A stretch of 64,000 nt of DNA from Limonium bicolor (taxonomy: Eukaryota > Streptophyta > Magnoliopsida > Caryophyllales > Plumbaginaceae), in NCBI GenBank assembly GCA_023374045.1, contig CM041776.1:119245000-119308999 (forward strand), given 5' to 3'. A program made the translations under genes and the position numbers. A model generated the notes under the pieces. That model saw nothing but the letters and a program-made list of their open reading frames with translations. It searched no databases and was not told the DNA's origin. This document shows, one piece after another, positions 1-10,550 of this stretch; the stretch's first letter is position 1; each line of letters opens with the position of its first letter.

Positions 1-442
1 TTGGAAGTTGCTGATAATAAAGGGAAGCATAATGGAGTTGCAGATCATCTGTCTAGGCTTGAGACTCCAGATGATGGGGTACCCATAAATGAATTCTTCC
101 CTGATGAGACGGTCTTTGTGATTGGGAAAGTTAAAGAGTCATGGTATGCTGACCTGGCTAACTATCTTGCCTCTGGTTTGATTCCTCGTGATCTAAGCCA
201 CAACCGGAGGAAGAAATTTTTGCTTGAAGCTCGTTACTATGTGTGGGAGGACCCCTATATCTTTAGGGTGTGTGCTGATGGTTTGATTAGGAGGTGCCTT
301 CCCGATGAAGAGATTGAAAGAGTGATTGAGTTGTGCCATTCTCGAGAGGCAGGTGGTCACCATGGTTCCACCAGGACAGCTGCTAAGGTGTTAGAGTGTG
401 GTTTCTACTGGCCCACTCTACACAAGGATATCCACCGCTTCT
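1..442 (+). pseudogene. Athila/Tat-type Ty3 retrotransposon pol fragment (RNase H end and integrase zinc domain)
   Basis: An open frame enters from the left edge. It starts with the end of RNase H (VADHLSRLE near residue 16), followed by a linker and the integrase HHCC zinc-binding domain (ELCHSREAGGHHGSTRTAAK near residues 109-128, then GFYWPTLHKD). This wording is typical of the Athila/Tat lineage and differs from the chromoviruses elsewhere in the window. In an intact element the zinc domain precedes the DDE core. Here the frame stops exactly where an LTR beginning TGTAACACCCC is inserted, and the TAA stop is made by the LTR's own bases. It is therefore a truncated, dead pol. The family call rests on recalled motif style, not on a search. 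Confidence 0.85.
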
Positions 443-544
443 TGTAACACCCCTACCGGTAATCACACAATTATCTCCTAACCCGTCTCTATTACCAATA
501 CACAAGCAGCGGAATTCCAATACAACCGGGGGTGATACAATGCC

Positions 545-566
545 ATTAGTCACCCACGTGACTAAC
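545..566 (-). ncRNA. Covarying LTR hairpin (copy in I)
   Basis: On the minus strand a 9-nt arm GTTAGTCAC, a 4-nt loop GTGG and arm GTGACTAAT form a hairpin with only the outermost pair lost. Copies in A, H, J and E have the same 9-4-9 geometry with compensatory changes in the stem. It lies about 100 bases from the LTR 3' end and probably acts as RNA. Confidence 0.6.
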
Positions 567-830
567 AAGGCCAATCCAATACAACAATACAATTGGTCTG
601 ATGGATTATTATACCGAGTACTCTACATCAAACTTTACATTTCATTCCTTTACCAAATCAAACACAAATACAACTTCAATTCGATTCTATATCGAGTTTA
701 CTACAATTTCCAAACTTGTCAATAACATACCGGTCTTACAATTCCACAATACAACAATCACAATACTTAAACAACTACCCTTGCTTAATAATAACACCGT
801 CCTACTCTTGAACGGTGATCAGCTTCCATG

Positions 831-880
831 TACCTGGAAAATAAAAACAGTGCCCCTAGAGGCTCAGCAAAATTGCTGCA
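831..880 (-). promoter_or_regulatory. Conserved double hairpin, T-tract and CAGGT module (copy in I)
   Basis: Read on the minus strand: AGCAATTTTGCT, then GCCTCTAGGGGC, then a T-rich run ending CCAGGT. The same order recurs in every LTR family in the window, about 230-480 bases from the LTR 3' end. It may mark an R-region structure, a poly(A) site or a leader 3' splice site; the sequence does not decide which. Confidence 0.5.
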
Positions 881-2479
881 TATGAAATTCGCATACCCCG
901 AGTGCTAACGAGGGTACGCCGACTATTTTGGTCGAGAGCATGCGATTCATTTTAATTCAATCATCATGCATACAACATACATTATATATGTACGTTCACA
1001 CAAATACTCCACATTCAACCAAGGAATACAATCACACTAACACAATAAGTTTGTTAGTTAGCATTACTTAAACTTAGGCCTTGAGGGTTTCTACCTCACT
1101 ATGCCTTACTCAATTACTCATTGCTTTACCCACTCTCTTAGGTACTCTTACTCAAATTATCTTACTCTCAACCTCAAGAAAGTTCTACATTACTCAACTC
1201 AATTCTCCACTCAAACTCAACTTCATAAGTCTCTCAATACTCAAATTCTCAAATCAGTTCTCAAACCAATACTCAATTCTCAAAGGCATCTTTTAAGTCT
1301 TTTCCCATGACCTCCGGGCAAGGTCATACACAAGACCCACCACCGGGCTTACAAATGCAAATGGAGCTATACAATTAGCTCCTCAAATTCTCAAATGTCC
1401 AGTTCTCTACCGGACTACTCAAATTCTCAAAACTCCTCTCTCGGAGTCATTTCACAATCTTTTAGATTAGCCTAGAGGTATCTCTCTCGATAACTTCTAT
1501 TAGCTTAGGGAATTTCTCAATGTCTAGTATTCTCAGATTTAAGATTTTACCCAACTTATCGAATACTCTCATGTTTGGGACATTGTTTACATTAGTCGGA
1601 TCCTCTCAATGGGTTTTGACTATCTTTCTAAGGGGTTTGGGGATCCCTTACCATTCTTTACTCCTCTCAAGGTTCATGTCTTGAGCATTCATTAAATCCT
1701 CTAAGTAGAGGTTCCTTATATACTTCCACTATTAATTGTTTTGTGGTTTAAATCAATTCGGTTCTCTAACCGTTATTAGGAGTTTACTAATTCCCGCACG
1801 TTCTAGTGAGTTCAAGGTTTGCGTTATCGTTTCTTGGTTCGATAGTTTTAGTAGGTTTCCACGTTTTCATTAATTCGCAACATGACTCTTTATACGAGTC
1901 TCTACTCAAACAAGACTCAACTATGAGTCAAACTATGGTACACAATCCATATTCAAGCACTACATACACAAACACACATTTCATGAATTATACAAACTTC
2001 AATTCAATTTACAAGCCAACAAACAACAATACAATACAAGCACTACAAGGTGCAAACAACCTGATTCGTGCTTTTATCTTGTAAAGGTGATCACACAATC
2101 AAACAAGCACACAAATCAGAGTAACCAAAGTAGCATACAGGGCATGAGAAAATCATACCTTTGACCATGGGTTAACTTTACCGGTTCACCTCACGCTCCT
2201 CGGTTCACACTTGTTCCTGTGATAACATTTCAAACATTGATATTAATATCAAGCTTATACGGTATGTAACTTACTACTCCCGTAGTTACCCCGTTGTCCC
2301 ATTATCCTTAGTTATACTTAAGTGTTAATTTATGTTCTTACTTCTCACTCCTTTCCAACACTTGTTTATACTTCTTAGGACCTTTAAAGGTCACCAAACA
2401 ACTCTTAAGCATCATCTAAAACCAATACCAATCAATCCCCCATGTTTAGAGCCCTTCAAAACACTCACGACTGATTTTT

Positions 2480-2650
2480 GGGGGTGGTCCGGGACTTGGT
2501 CCGGAGCCAAAGTCCCGGACCAATACGTTGGTGCACTCTCGGCTCATTTTAGGTGGTGGTCCGGGACCTTTTCCATCTCTCAAGTCCCGAACGAGGTACA
2601 GGGGTGAACTCTCGGCCTATATTTAAGGGTGGTCCGGGACTTTGTCCAAG
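2480..2650. repeat. Inverted-word array of LTR I (GTCCGGGAC type)
   Basis: Repeated GGTCCGGGACTT words alternate with their complement AAGTCCCGGACC, separated by AT-rich or mixed spacers. Solo LTR B was inserted inside this array, which continues at 6743-6770. Equivalent arrays with different core words sit at the matching place in LTRs B, J, D and E. Confidence 0.8.
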
Positions 2651-4974
2651 TGAAATACCCCAAACTTAGATATAGTGTTTAAAAGATAAACTAAGTTATA
2701 AGGAGGCTAAATAATGCCTTAGAAACATTAAGAAACATTTCTAATAAAAGAAAACATAAGGAAACACCAAAAGAGCAGTTTAAGCAAAAACGTGCTCTAA
2801 GCTTGGAGAGACTTGGGAGAGTACCCAAATATTGTTCTAAGACCTTAGTAATATCCTAATGGTCATTTTAAATCAATTACAAAAGAAAACCAAGCTTGAA
2901 AACAAGTTAAAACACAAAATGTGCTTTAAGGAGTCTTAAAGCACATTTTTGAAAAATTGTCTTGTAAATGGGTTTTGAATGGCTAAATGTGTCCATCATT
3001 ACTCTTTAATTAGCATGTGTACTAATTAGTATCACATTAAGAAGTCTAAATCAATGGGAAATCAAAAATTTCACAACAATGTGCCTTGTTTTGTGAATAG
3101 TAATTTAATTAAGCTAGTTTATGACATAAGTAAATATAAGTGGGATATTTGATCAATAAAGACTTAAGTACCCCTTGTTACTTAATGGGGGCCGATTTTT
3201 ACAAGGTGAGTCACCACCTTTGTTAGTTATTAAGTAAACAAAGAATTATAAAGCAAAACTACTATTTACTTTACAAGATAAATATATCCTACCTTTAATT
3301 ATCTCTCTCCTCACCTCTTCATTCTCTCTTGTTCCCACGGTTTTGAGCTGCTCTCTCCCTTCTCCATTAACGTGAAGAACAACCCCATGCTAGCTCCACC
3401 TTCCTTTGTACACTACTCACTCATTTTAGCTCCAAAACCAAAACAAATTACATATTCCTCTTAGTTAGCTCAAGCTCTCTCTTTCTATCTGTTCAAAACT
3501 TTAAGAGCTTTGATTTGGTGCCAAGCCAAACCACTATTAGAGGAGGAAATTCAAGTTTGAAGACTCCATTGGCTTCTCCATTCTCTTAAGGTAAAGAAAG
3601 TGTAAGAAAATCTAGGTTTCCATCACTTTTCTTCTTGACCGAAAATACATGCTCATGAGGCTTCATTTTAATGCCTTGTTCTAGCTTGTTTTCTACTCTT
3701 CAAAGGATTGAGGAGGTCCTTCTTGCTTCATATCCAAGCTTGTCTTGAGAAACCAAGGTAAAACAATCACCTTAATACCTTAAAGCACATTTTTAACCTA
3801 GGGTTTGTTCCTTAGGGTTAATGTATTATCTAGTGCTCATTGGAGTCATTGGATATTGGTTAGAACATTGGCAAGGAGATATATATTGGTGACCCAGACT
3901 GAGCAAGGAAAAACCTAAGGGAGAAAGTTTTTAAAGCTTGGAAAAGAACAAGGTAAATTACTTACCTTAAGGTGTTTTATTGTTTAAGGGAATGGGATTT
4001 AGATATGTGATGAGTTTAGTGTAGAGGTTACATTAGAAAATGGCTATATATAACCTAGGAGAAAGAACAATGATCATGTTTGTGAACTTGTGATTAAGGA
4101 GCCAATGAGAAAAAGGAGATAGTTTAAGAATATCAAGGTGAGTTACAAGATGCATTTTATTTCAATGGGAGCCTTGTTGTGTGTATTCGCAGGTTAAAGG
4201 CAAATATATGTGGAAATTCAGTGGTTAAGATTATTGTCGTTTAAGGGCCTAAGTGCCAAGCATTTAAGTTTATACACTATGTAATGATGTGGTGTAGTTT
4301 TGGTGTAAATTGTGTGTTAAGGTGTTGTGATGAGAATTTGAGTGATATTGGTTGTTTGATGGTGAAAAACCAAGTGTTTGGAGGTAACTATATACTAGAG
4401 AACCCATGGTAAAATTTAGAGGAGAACCTAAGTGTTCGAGATGTTCTAAGGAGATTTCATGACTAAGAAAGTGCTAGGAAGTTCTAAAGGTTGTCTTAAT
4501 GAAAAAGGGTGAGATTAAGATGTTTAAATGACTTATGATGACTTAGGCATCACTATGAAGGAATTAGGAATCAAAATAGTGTACTTGTGTATTTAGGACT
4601 TAGGCAAACATTGGTAAACTAGTAGAAAAGAAATAATGTTTTGGATGATGGTGTTATAAGTTGGTGTAGGAACTTTAAGTAGTTGCATAACGGGATTTTA
4701 GGCGGAGAAAGATGCTTGGGAGATGATGTTATAGTGGTGAGGAAGCATTTTGGCATAGTGGTTATAATAGGTGTGAACCACCACTTAGAAACCTAAGGAG
4801 AAACATTACAAGTGATGACATTATTGCAAGGAAACAAATAAAGACTAAGATGGATGTTGATGAGTGATTTAAGGAGCTTAATGGAGGGCTTAAGGTGTGT
4901 TTTAAGTGCCCAAACAAGGATAGACCATGCTAGGAAATGAGATAAGTGTTTAAGGATTTAGAAGATGGGTATTT

Positions 4975-5240
4975 TGGCTTGTCCGAACTTCCGTCCGAAT
5001 TTGGAAGCTCGGGCATGCCCTGTTGCGATTTAATTTTTTGAGTCTCGGCCAGTGTCCGGACTTCAGTCCGACCTTAGAAGTTCGGACACTTAAAATTTTT
5101 CTTTCGATTTCTCCTCGACCTATGTCCGAACTTAGGGAAGTTCGGACGCATGTTCGGACACACGCCTGGTTGCACCCTTTTGAGTCTCGACCTATGTCCG
5201 AACTTGGGAAGCTCGGACACAAGTTCGGACGCGGTGCTGT
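4975..5240. repeat. Inverted-word array of LTR B (GTCCGAAC type), about 70-nt period
   Basis: Three to four units, each with a forward word GTCCGAACTT followed by two reverse words (AAGTTCGGAC-like), starting near 4980, 5036, 5108 and 5182. A conserved lead-in (CTCGACCTATGTCC) precedes later units. The D-family sister LTR has a GACCGACCCA-type array at the matching place instead. Confidence 0.85.
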
Positions 5241-5563
5241 TTTGGCCAAAAACTTTGTTAAGGTTAGGAAATGGTGGGGATGATTAGGTATTGATGTTAT
5301 AAGGCTTTTAAGGACTTGTTTGGTGGGTGTAATGGTCATTAAGTGGGTGAGTAAGTGTAATAGATAATGAGGAAATGATACACTTAGGAGTTAAGTTAAA
5401 AAAAAAACCTTAAGGCTTAGTGAAAAACAATGAGTAAAAGTTGATGTCTAGGGAGGCTAAGTAATTGTATTGAGTTGAATTGAATAATAACCTAAAACTG
5501 AATGAATGTTTTAGGATTGGTGAATTGGGACTTGGAAGGAGATAAACCAAACGATCGTCGACG

Positions 5564-5573
5564 GTGAACGGTA
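5564..5573 (+). promoter_or_regulatory. Shared LTR motif GTGAACGGTA (copy in B)
   Basis: Exact GTGAACGGTA is also present in D (32902-32911, minus), H (31620-31629, minus), A (13419-13428, minus) and E (54160-54169, plus), with a one-base variant in J (16515-16524). Surrounding sequence is only partly conserved, suggesting a protein-binding or promoter site. Confidence 0.4.
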
Positions 5574-6346
5574 CAATCTTTCTTGTGACCTGCTTGCTAA
5601 CGAGGTGTCCCTCGGCTTGTGTGCTATCTGTTTAATTGCTATGACTAAGACAAGATAAAGCATGCAACCGGTTATATTTGTTCTCGTTGTGTATGTGTTT
5701 TCTTTGCACTAACCCACGAGACTTGAGACTGTTACTAACCAAGTTAGTACTTACTGAGTTAAGAATAAGAGTTAAGTTTTGGTGGTTGTTGGTTAATGCC
5801 CGTTAAGGCTTAGCTAGCACATGGTGTTTAAGATTGCTTCTAACTGGAACTTGAGTGAGGAAACCCGGGACTGACTCCGGTCATGCATGCTAAGGAAAGG
5901 GGGACGGTATCTGAATCAGATCCGCCCTCCGCTTAAGGACTTGTCTTCGGACTTGTAGCCTAGGGCCGGTTGCCGGCTCAGCTACGCTGGACTCCCGTCC
6001 AGGGTAGGTGGCATTAAGAGGGTGCGGTGGGATCACCTAAATCCCAGGTTTGAAATTAAGCTACAACCATTCCCTTCCAGGAACGGTTTGTATACTGAGA
6101 ATAAGTTGAGGTTAAGATTAAGGTAAGGTAAGGAACTGAGGTTAAGGAAATCAGGACTAAGGAGGGGGTTACTAACCCACTTGATAAGGGAACGCTTGTG
6201 CCGTTCATTGTTTGTGAACTAAGTATGTTCATTTGTGGATTGTTGTTATTGCACTTCATATCATGCTTGTGTATGTAATCAATTTCCATGCTATCGACAA
6301 TTAGTCGTCGTAGCCCCGTTAGCTTGGGGGCCATGAGAGGGAGTAC

Positions 6347-6393
6347 CAGCATTCGTGCTGACCCCCTTTGGGGGCTGTTTTTACACTTGCAGG
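6347..6393 (+). promoter_or_regulatory. Conserved double hairpin, T-tract and CAGGT module (copy in B)
   Basis: AGCATTCGTGCT is followed by a CCCCCTTTGGGGG hairpin, then CTGTTTTTACACTTGCAGGT. The D copy (32074-32122) is its near-identical counterpart on the other strand. The end resembles a 3' splice site or a U-tract processing site. Confidence 0.55.
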
Positions 6394-6742
6394 TAAGAGG
6401 CCCATGAGGACGCACCACGAGAGTAGGAGCGGTTAGACTTAGGGTGGGATGTTTATTTTGAGTACGGGTTGCGCTTGTGCACCCGTCTGTTTATATTTAA
6501 ACTGATGTAAGGTTGCGATTATGACTTAGATACTTGTACTCGGTTGGTTGTTGGTATTTTAGATGGTGATGTTTGGGTCGGTTGTTTATTTTGGATAAGT
6601 GTTGTAATTGATAAGGCCGGTATATTCTAACGATCAGACCGTGGCAAGGTCCAGGTGTTTGTTATTTCCGCTGCGACGAATTCGATTAAGTGTTCAGTTT
6701 TGCGATAACCACGATTGGCTTTGGATGGGGTGTTACACCAAG

Positions 6743-7109
6743 GACCAAGTCCCAGACCCTGCTAAAACCTGTTACAAGTGTAATTTTCAACCCTAATTCA
6801 ATCCTTAATCCACCCCTAATCATTCCCTAATCTTTCCACAAGTTTCCTACATATTTAGACACCTTAAAACATGCTCTAAACCTCTCCAAATCCTCGGTTT
6901 AATCCTTGCTCAACTTCTTGCTCAAATTCAACAATCTTCCCATTCTCATTTTTACATTTTGCACACTTGTGCATTCTAACTTCCTTTTGATAGTTTCGAC
7001 TTCCTACCAGCCTCACCAACTCACTTAATGACCATTCCACTTCATCCCTATATATACAATTCTAAAACCCAAGTCCAACTCTCATTTCCAATATTATAAA
7101 CACTAACTC
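6743..7109 (-). mobile_element. LTR 'I', second part
   Basis: This resumes LTR I after solo LTR B, with the remaining array words (GTCCCAGACC near 6750). The next bases (CCTACATA... AAAACATG near 6850-6875) resemble, in reverse, the flank just before the array in LTR E (53405-53460). The rest of the LTR is missing; the next block (7110 on) is unrelated. Confidence 0.55.
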
Positions 7110-8007
7110 TGTTAAAACCCGCATAGTTGCAACATTATATAATATCCGGTTTATGTAATGATCTAAGATGGATTACATTATGATTGTCAGTTGGGACTTC
7201 GGCGGTATTGTTTTGATAGATGAGGGCAAGGAAGTCATTGCTTAAAACAATTAAGGTAATTGTTTTCTTTAATTAATAAGGAAAGGGAGCCTTATTTAAT
7301 TATAAATCTTCTAATTGTTTTACATTACGATCAGTTTTCCTCCACTAGTTCCATCATGCGTTCAGAACATCGACTTCCATTCTTCTCTCTCTCTGTTCTC
7401 TCTCTTGCTGAGGATTGTGAAGGCTGCTGCTACAATCAGATTGGAGGGTTTTGCTGCTGCGTTTCTCTGATCGATTCAGGTTTGTATTCAAGAATTCGGG
7501 ACTGCGTTGGTGGTTTTCTTCTCTCTCTGTTTTCTGATTTTGAGCTGTGGTACATGATTAAATCAGAAGGCTTCGTTGCTGTTGAGTTGTGATTGTGCGT
7601 GCTGTGGAACTGCTGCAGATTGTGGAGTTTATTCACTTCCGAAATCAGGTTGGTGTTGCAGATTTTGGGGTTTGGATAATCTAGGGTTCTTCATTTCAGT
7701 TTCTGATTTTTGTGTCAATTGGTTTGGTCAATCAGTGGCTGTTGATCTGTCCGGATTGTTGCTCTGCGTGGATTGTGCCTGCTGCCTCAGTTCGTTGTTG
7801 TTTCTGCTGATAAACGAGGTAGGTGGTTACTCGATTCGGTTTGGAAGTTCAGCCATGGGGATTGCAACGGTTCTGTTTTGGGTGTGAATTCTGTTTGTGT
7901 TGTCTGTTTGGTTGCGTTTCGGAATGGTTAAAAACCCATGGTTCTCTGTTTTTCTCTATGATTTGGTGTGTGTATCAATTTGACAATTCGTGATGATGTT
8001 TTTGCAA
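7110..8007. other. Unassigned block, possibly an LTR of about 0.88 kb
   Basis: It starts TGTTAAAACCC at 7110 and a plausible end TTTGACA lies at 7985, which would make imperfect TG...CA termini. It contains CT-rich leader-like DNA (7380-7400) and GT/CT-rich stretches with short frames that match nothing I recognise. Flanks differ: LTR I on the left, element A RNase H on the right, and the flanking 5-mers (AACTC and ATTCG) do not match. It could be a Copia-type solo LTR formed between two copies, or unrelated sequence at a deletion junction. Confidence 0.3.
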
Positions 8008-9578
8008 GGCATCGCAATAAACTTCAAATTCGTCGGTCCCCTCTGGAATGGTGAGTATTGGTGCCGACGTCAGTAGGTCCTTCAGTGTCTGAAAGGAACG
8101 CTCACAATCTTCAGTCCATACAAATGGAGAATCTTTCTTCATCAGGCTTGTCATTGGTTTCGCCAGTTTGGAGAAGTCTTGTACAAATCTGCGGTAGTAA
8201 CCAGCTAATCCCAAGAAACTACGGATATCTGTCACTGTCTTCGGTCTCGGCTAAGTCTTAACTGCCTCAATCTTCGCAGGGTCTACAGATATACCGCTGG
8301 CTGATATTACATGCCCTAGAAAAAATACACTGTCTAACCAAAAATCACACTTTGAAAGCTTGGCATACAATTGGTTCTCCCTCATGGTCTGCAAAACTTG
8401 CCTTAGATGCACCTCGTGCTCGTCCTTAGTCTTAGAATAAACTTGAATGTCATCGATGAATACAACTACTGATGAGTCTAACTGCTCTTTGAACAACCGG
8501 TTCATAAGATCCATGAATATTATTGGGGCGTTTGACAAGCCAAATGGCATAACTGTGAACTCGTAGTGCCCGTAGCGCGTTCGAAAAGTTGTCTTCTCTA
8601 TGTCTTCATCAGGTATCTGTATCTGGTGATATCCTGATCTCAGATCAATCTTCGAGAAAACTGTAGTGCCTCTTAACTGGTCGAATAGATCGTCAATCCG
8701 TGGTAACGGGTACTTGTTCTTCACCGTGACTGCGTTAAGCTCCCTGTAGTCAATGCATAATAGCATGCTACCATCCTTCTTTTTCACAAATAAAACTGAT
8801 GCTCCCCATGGTGATACACTCGGTCTGATATAACCTTTGTCAAGCAGATCTTCTAACTGAATCTTCAGCTCTTTCATCTCTGCTGGTGCCATTTTGTATG
8901 GTGTTTTAGCAATAGGTCCTATGCCTGGTAATAAGTCGATGGAGAACTCCACATCTCGCTTGGGTGGCATCCCTGGTAACTCTTCTAGAAATAGGTCAAG
9001 AAAATCTGAAACAACTGGTATGTTTATCTGTGTCTTCTCCTCCTGCCTCAAGTCCTGAACATAGCACAAATAGACTAGTTGTCCCTTCTTCACCTTCTTC
9101 ATCAATGTGATAGCAGATACTAGCTTGAAAGTAGGCTCCTTTGGATTACTGCGATATGAAACTGTCTTGCCCTTAAGGCTCTTCAGTAGCAATCTATGCT
9201 CTGTGCAATGTAGTCGTCCCTTGCACTTCTGTAGCCAATCCATGCCCATGATGATGTCAAATCCTAAATTATCCAGCTCAATCAAGTTCGCTTGAAACTC
9301 TTCATCCATGATATTAATCTGAACTCCCTTGTGTAGTTTCGTGCACCTCACCCTCTCCTTCGTCGGTAATGTGACTAGGAAATCTAAGAGAGGCTCAGGG
9401 GTTGTCTCTAACTTCCTTACTAATGTAGAGGATATAAAGGAATGAGACGCTCCTGAATCGAACAGTATCGATGCACTCACGCCATTTACTGTGAAGGTTC
9501 CCATGATAACATTCCCTTTATCCTTGGCCGTGGTCTTGTCCAATACATTCAGCACTGCTCCTCCATTAGACTCGTGGC
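8008..9578 (-). pseudogene. Element A pol: protease, reverse transcriptase, start of RNase H
   Basis: The exon is proposed to start at acceptor CCCCAG (9579-9580 side). Protease has [12 protein letters not shown] has [17 protein letters not shown] and the catalytic [12 protein letters not shown] (the YXDD-equivalent FIDD box), then the connection [14 protein letters not shown] at 8251-8253 replaces the Trp seen at this place in D (RTWPRPKT). Homology is lost after YCDA at the first RNase H aspartate, near 8008, where another block abuts. Integrase is therefore missing. Its sequence groups with Tekay/Del-type chromoviruses. Apart from the nonsense codon the frame is clean, suggesting moderate age. 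Confidence 0.85.
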
Positions 9579-9674
9579 CTGGGGTTAACAATTCGTAAGA
9601 TAGTGCATGTCTCAAAGGAATTAAAATGCCATTCATTAATCCAATGATTCTCACATACAAACTCCATAATTACA

Positions 9675-10414
9675 TCAATATTGCCTAAACATCAAATTTA
9701 ACCGTCCAGGTTTCAAATGGGTAGTATTTACTAATGTTGATGGGGTTGTATTCAACTTAATGCTCTTTATCCCATGGTACACTAATCTAGATTTTCCACC
9801 AAATATCAATACATCTCCTAACTTCAAAATAATCCTTCTCGCCTTGTCCATTCCCTTCTGATCACCGTACAAAAACTCTACATCATCTCCAATGGAGAAT
9901 GATACAACTGGTATCCCTCTGGTAATTGACTCAGGTGTCTCATCTCGGTCCTGGTGTAATCCAAGTTTTCCCCCTTTATCATAAAAGTTTGCAATACAAA
10001 TATCTGCCTTCATGTCTGGTATAGGGTTGGTCTCTAATTGTTGTGCAATCTTGACCACTTCTGTCACTAAAATTTGAAAAATGTCGGGTATCCTAGGAAC
10101 TCGTGTTCCATCTATTTTTCTAACTACTTGATACAACCTAGTTTGTGGATCCCACTCCTTACCCATACACATCATATATAATTTAAGTTTTGATCCACTA
10201 CCATATCCTGGAGTGTAAAATCCTCCAAGGCCTATTCCCAAAGTTCTACATTCATTTACAATAGTTATTTGTTCATCTAGAGTTAAATATTGCTTGAGTA
10301 GAATCATGCCGGGTCGAAGTACTTGGCATTCTCTCTCTGGATATTCCCGACCTTCGCTCATAGGCTCAGGTGATCTCGGCCCCACAGGTATGGGAAAATA
10401 AATGTCGAAGTACC
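9675..10414 (-). CDS. Element A AlkB-type Fe(II)/2-oxoglutarate dioxygenase exon
   Basis: AlkB enzymes use Fe(II) and 2-oxoglutarate to strip alkyl groups from nucleic acid. An uninterrupted frame of 236 residues from Met at 10385 shows NFYDKGGKLGLHQDRDE with iron ligands His144 and Asp146, His204 in LVYHG, and 2-oxoglutarate-binding Arg228 and Arg234 in GRLNLMFRQY, the family signature. The N-terminal GMILLKQYL and GGFYTPGY blocks resemble, from memory, plant ALKBH1-like proteins. Upstream the frame is open to acceptor TAATAG (exon start 10414), preceded by FDIYFPI, also seen in C and D. The exon ends in its own TAG directly before pol. It is undamaged while gag and pol of A carry lesions. 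Substrate unknown. Confidence 0.9.
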
Positions 10415-10550
10415 CTATTAGGTGAGAGGTTTTCTAAGTTAGGCCTCTCTAAACTTTTATTTCACACAAAACACACACAAGTCTCATCGACTGAATAACT
10501 GTAAACACACATACATAGCATCATGCTTTTGATTTAAGTCCTAGGCTTAC

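Larger units (their letters stand above)
443..2650 (-). mobile_element. LTR 'I', minus orientation, first part
   Basis: This begins TGTAACACCCC, the complement of the usual ...GGGGTGTTACA LTR 3' end seen throughout the window, directly at the break in the Athila pol. It carries family landmarks on the minus strand: the 9-bp hairpin (545-566), the double hairpin with T-tract (831-880), a conserved block complementary to GGTATGATTTTCTCATGCCC (near 2141-2170), and the GTCCGGGAC inverted-word array (2480-2650). Solo LTR B interrupts it at 2650 and it resumes after 6742. No open frame of note. The TGAAATACCCC end is not reached, so this LTR is incomplete. Confidence 0.75.
2651..6737 (+). mobile_element. 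Solo LTR 'B' (4,087 bp, D family) with CCAAG target duplication
   Basis: It begins TGAAATACCCC and ends GGGGTGTTACA. CCAAG is present immediately before (2646-2650) and after (6738-6742), the 5-bp target duplication expected for Ty3 integration. There is no internal region, so two LTRs of one element have recombined to leave one. Both ends align closely with LTR 31735-35896 read in reverse, so B and D are one family. Inside are a CT-rich stretch (3300-3500), the TCCGAAC word array (4975-5240), GTGAACGGTA (5564-5573), and the double-hairpin module (6347-6393). No coding sequence. Confidence 0.92.

Noticed and set aside
4950..5339. Open frames rich in VRT, FGR and SDP repeats (also near 15707-16162, 53464-53861, 63484-63950)
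   Set aside because: They are translations of the inverted-word arrays in several frames on both strands, with no domain or codon signal.
7260..7887. Two frames of about 100 residues resembling a small host gene
   Set aside because: Cys/Leu-rich text from GT/CT-rich leader-like DNA without recognisable domains, lying between transposon pieces.
9107..9295. Plus-strand frames over the A, C and D pol and AlkB regions
   Set aside because: Antisense shadows of the real genes.
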